Shown here one piece after another: positions 6,007 to 6,134 of a stretch of 6,134 nucleotides of DNA. The notes under the pieces were generated by a model that saw only the letters and a program-made list of their open reading frames with translations, did not search any database and had not been told where the DNA came from. Position 1 is the stretch's first letter; the number at the start of each line of letters is the position of its first letter. A program made the translations under genes and the position numbers. The stretch is from an uncultured Moraxellaceae bacterium (GTDB lineage Bacteria; Pseudomonadota; Gammaproteobacteria; Pseudomonadales; Moraxellaceae): the NCBI GenBank assembly GCA_937928295.1, contig CALEYY010000027.1:1-6134 (forward strand), written 5' to 3'.

Positions 6007-6103
6007 GATCGTGGTAAAAACCTCGCCATCATAATCATCAGACTGCCTGAGCGTGATTTTCTCGTAACCGATTCCCAGAAAATCTGCTTCAATATTCTTT
6101 CAT
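6007..6103 (-). other. 5' extension of the hydrolase gene with frameshifted or missing start codon
   Basis: Read on the minus strand, the hydrolase frame continues upstream of 6006 for 31 codons (6099-6007): a segment A-D-F-L-G-I-G-Y-E, then SDDYDGEVFTTIV. This resembles the N-terminus of the same hydrolase group (D-V-L-G-x-G-[YF]-E ... DDYDGEVVATLVRR). It contains no ATG, GTG or TTG, only ATT, CTG and ATC codons, and is preceded at once by TGA TGA (6105-6100). An ATG lies at 6103-6101, one base out of frame (ATG AAA GAA TAT TGA). Removing one base from that AAAG would give M-K-N-I-E-A-D-F-L-G and a 317-residue protein. So the gene has a one-base frameshift at its start, a sequencing error, or a non-standard start. 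Nothing is recognisable in 6104-6134. Confidence 0.7.
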
Positions 6104-6134
6104 CAACGACACGGCGCCCCCCGAGACCTACACC

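Overview
The window comes from a GC-rich member of the Pseudomonadota. A gamma- or betaproteobacterium is most likely, judging from the MetF tail, the periplasmic gamma-glutamyltransferase and the Gp49-like/HTH_37 toxin-antitoxin pair. It has a GC-rich, housekeeping-looking left part (about 1-3940) and a less GC-rich, accessory-looking right part (about 3940-6134). There are no rRNA or tRNA genes, insertion sequences or CRISPR arrays that I can see, and no gene-free stretch longer than about 90 bases.

Left part. The window opens in the last 60 codons of metF (methylenetetrahydrofolate reductase), closed by a strong intrinsic terminator at 221-261. Right after its T tract begins a compact three-gene unit, all on the + strand: a small lipoprotein of unknown function (273-911), a periplasmic gamma-glutamyltransferase (908-2695, starting on an ATGA overlap with the lipoprotein), and a DAACS/SLC1-type dicarboxylate or amino-acid symporter (2716-3939, 20 bp downstream). 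The simplest reading is a salvage module: the transferase cleaves glutathione or other gamma-glutamyl compounds in the periplasm, and the symporter takes up the released glutamate or a related acid. The lipoprotein would be an unexplored partner in the envelope.

Right part. A promoter with nested inverted repeats (3947-3988) drives a HigB/Gp49-like toxin gene and a HigA-like HTH antitoxin gene, joined by an ATGA overlap. The toxin frame appears to lack about 30 central residues through a clean in-frame deletion, so this looks like an antitoxin kept beside a crippled toxin. Next comes a SRPBCC/AHSA1-domain protein (4645-5091). Converging on it from the other strand is an AT-richer alpha/beta hydrolase (5149 to about 6103). 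Its conserved N-terminus reads past the only usable start (GTG at 6006) up to tandem TGA codons, with an ATG one base out of frame. This points to a frameshift at the start codon or an unusual initiation.

Points most worth checking: the internally deleted toxin, the lipoprotein-GGT-symporter unit, the substituted substrate-binding residues and shortened lid in the GGT, and the broken start of the hydrolase.
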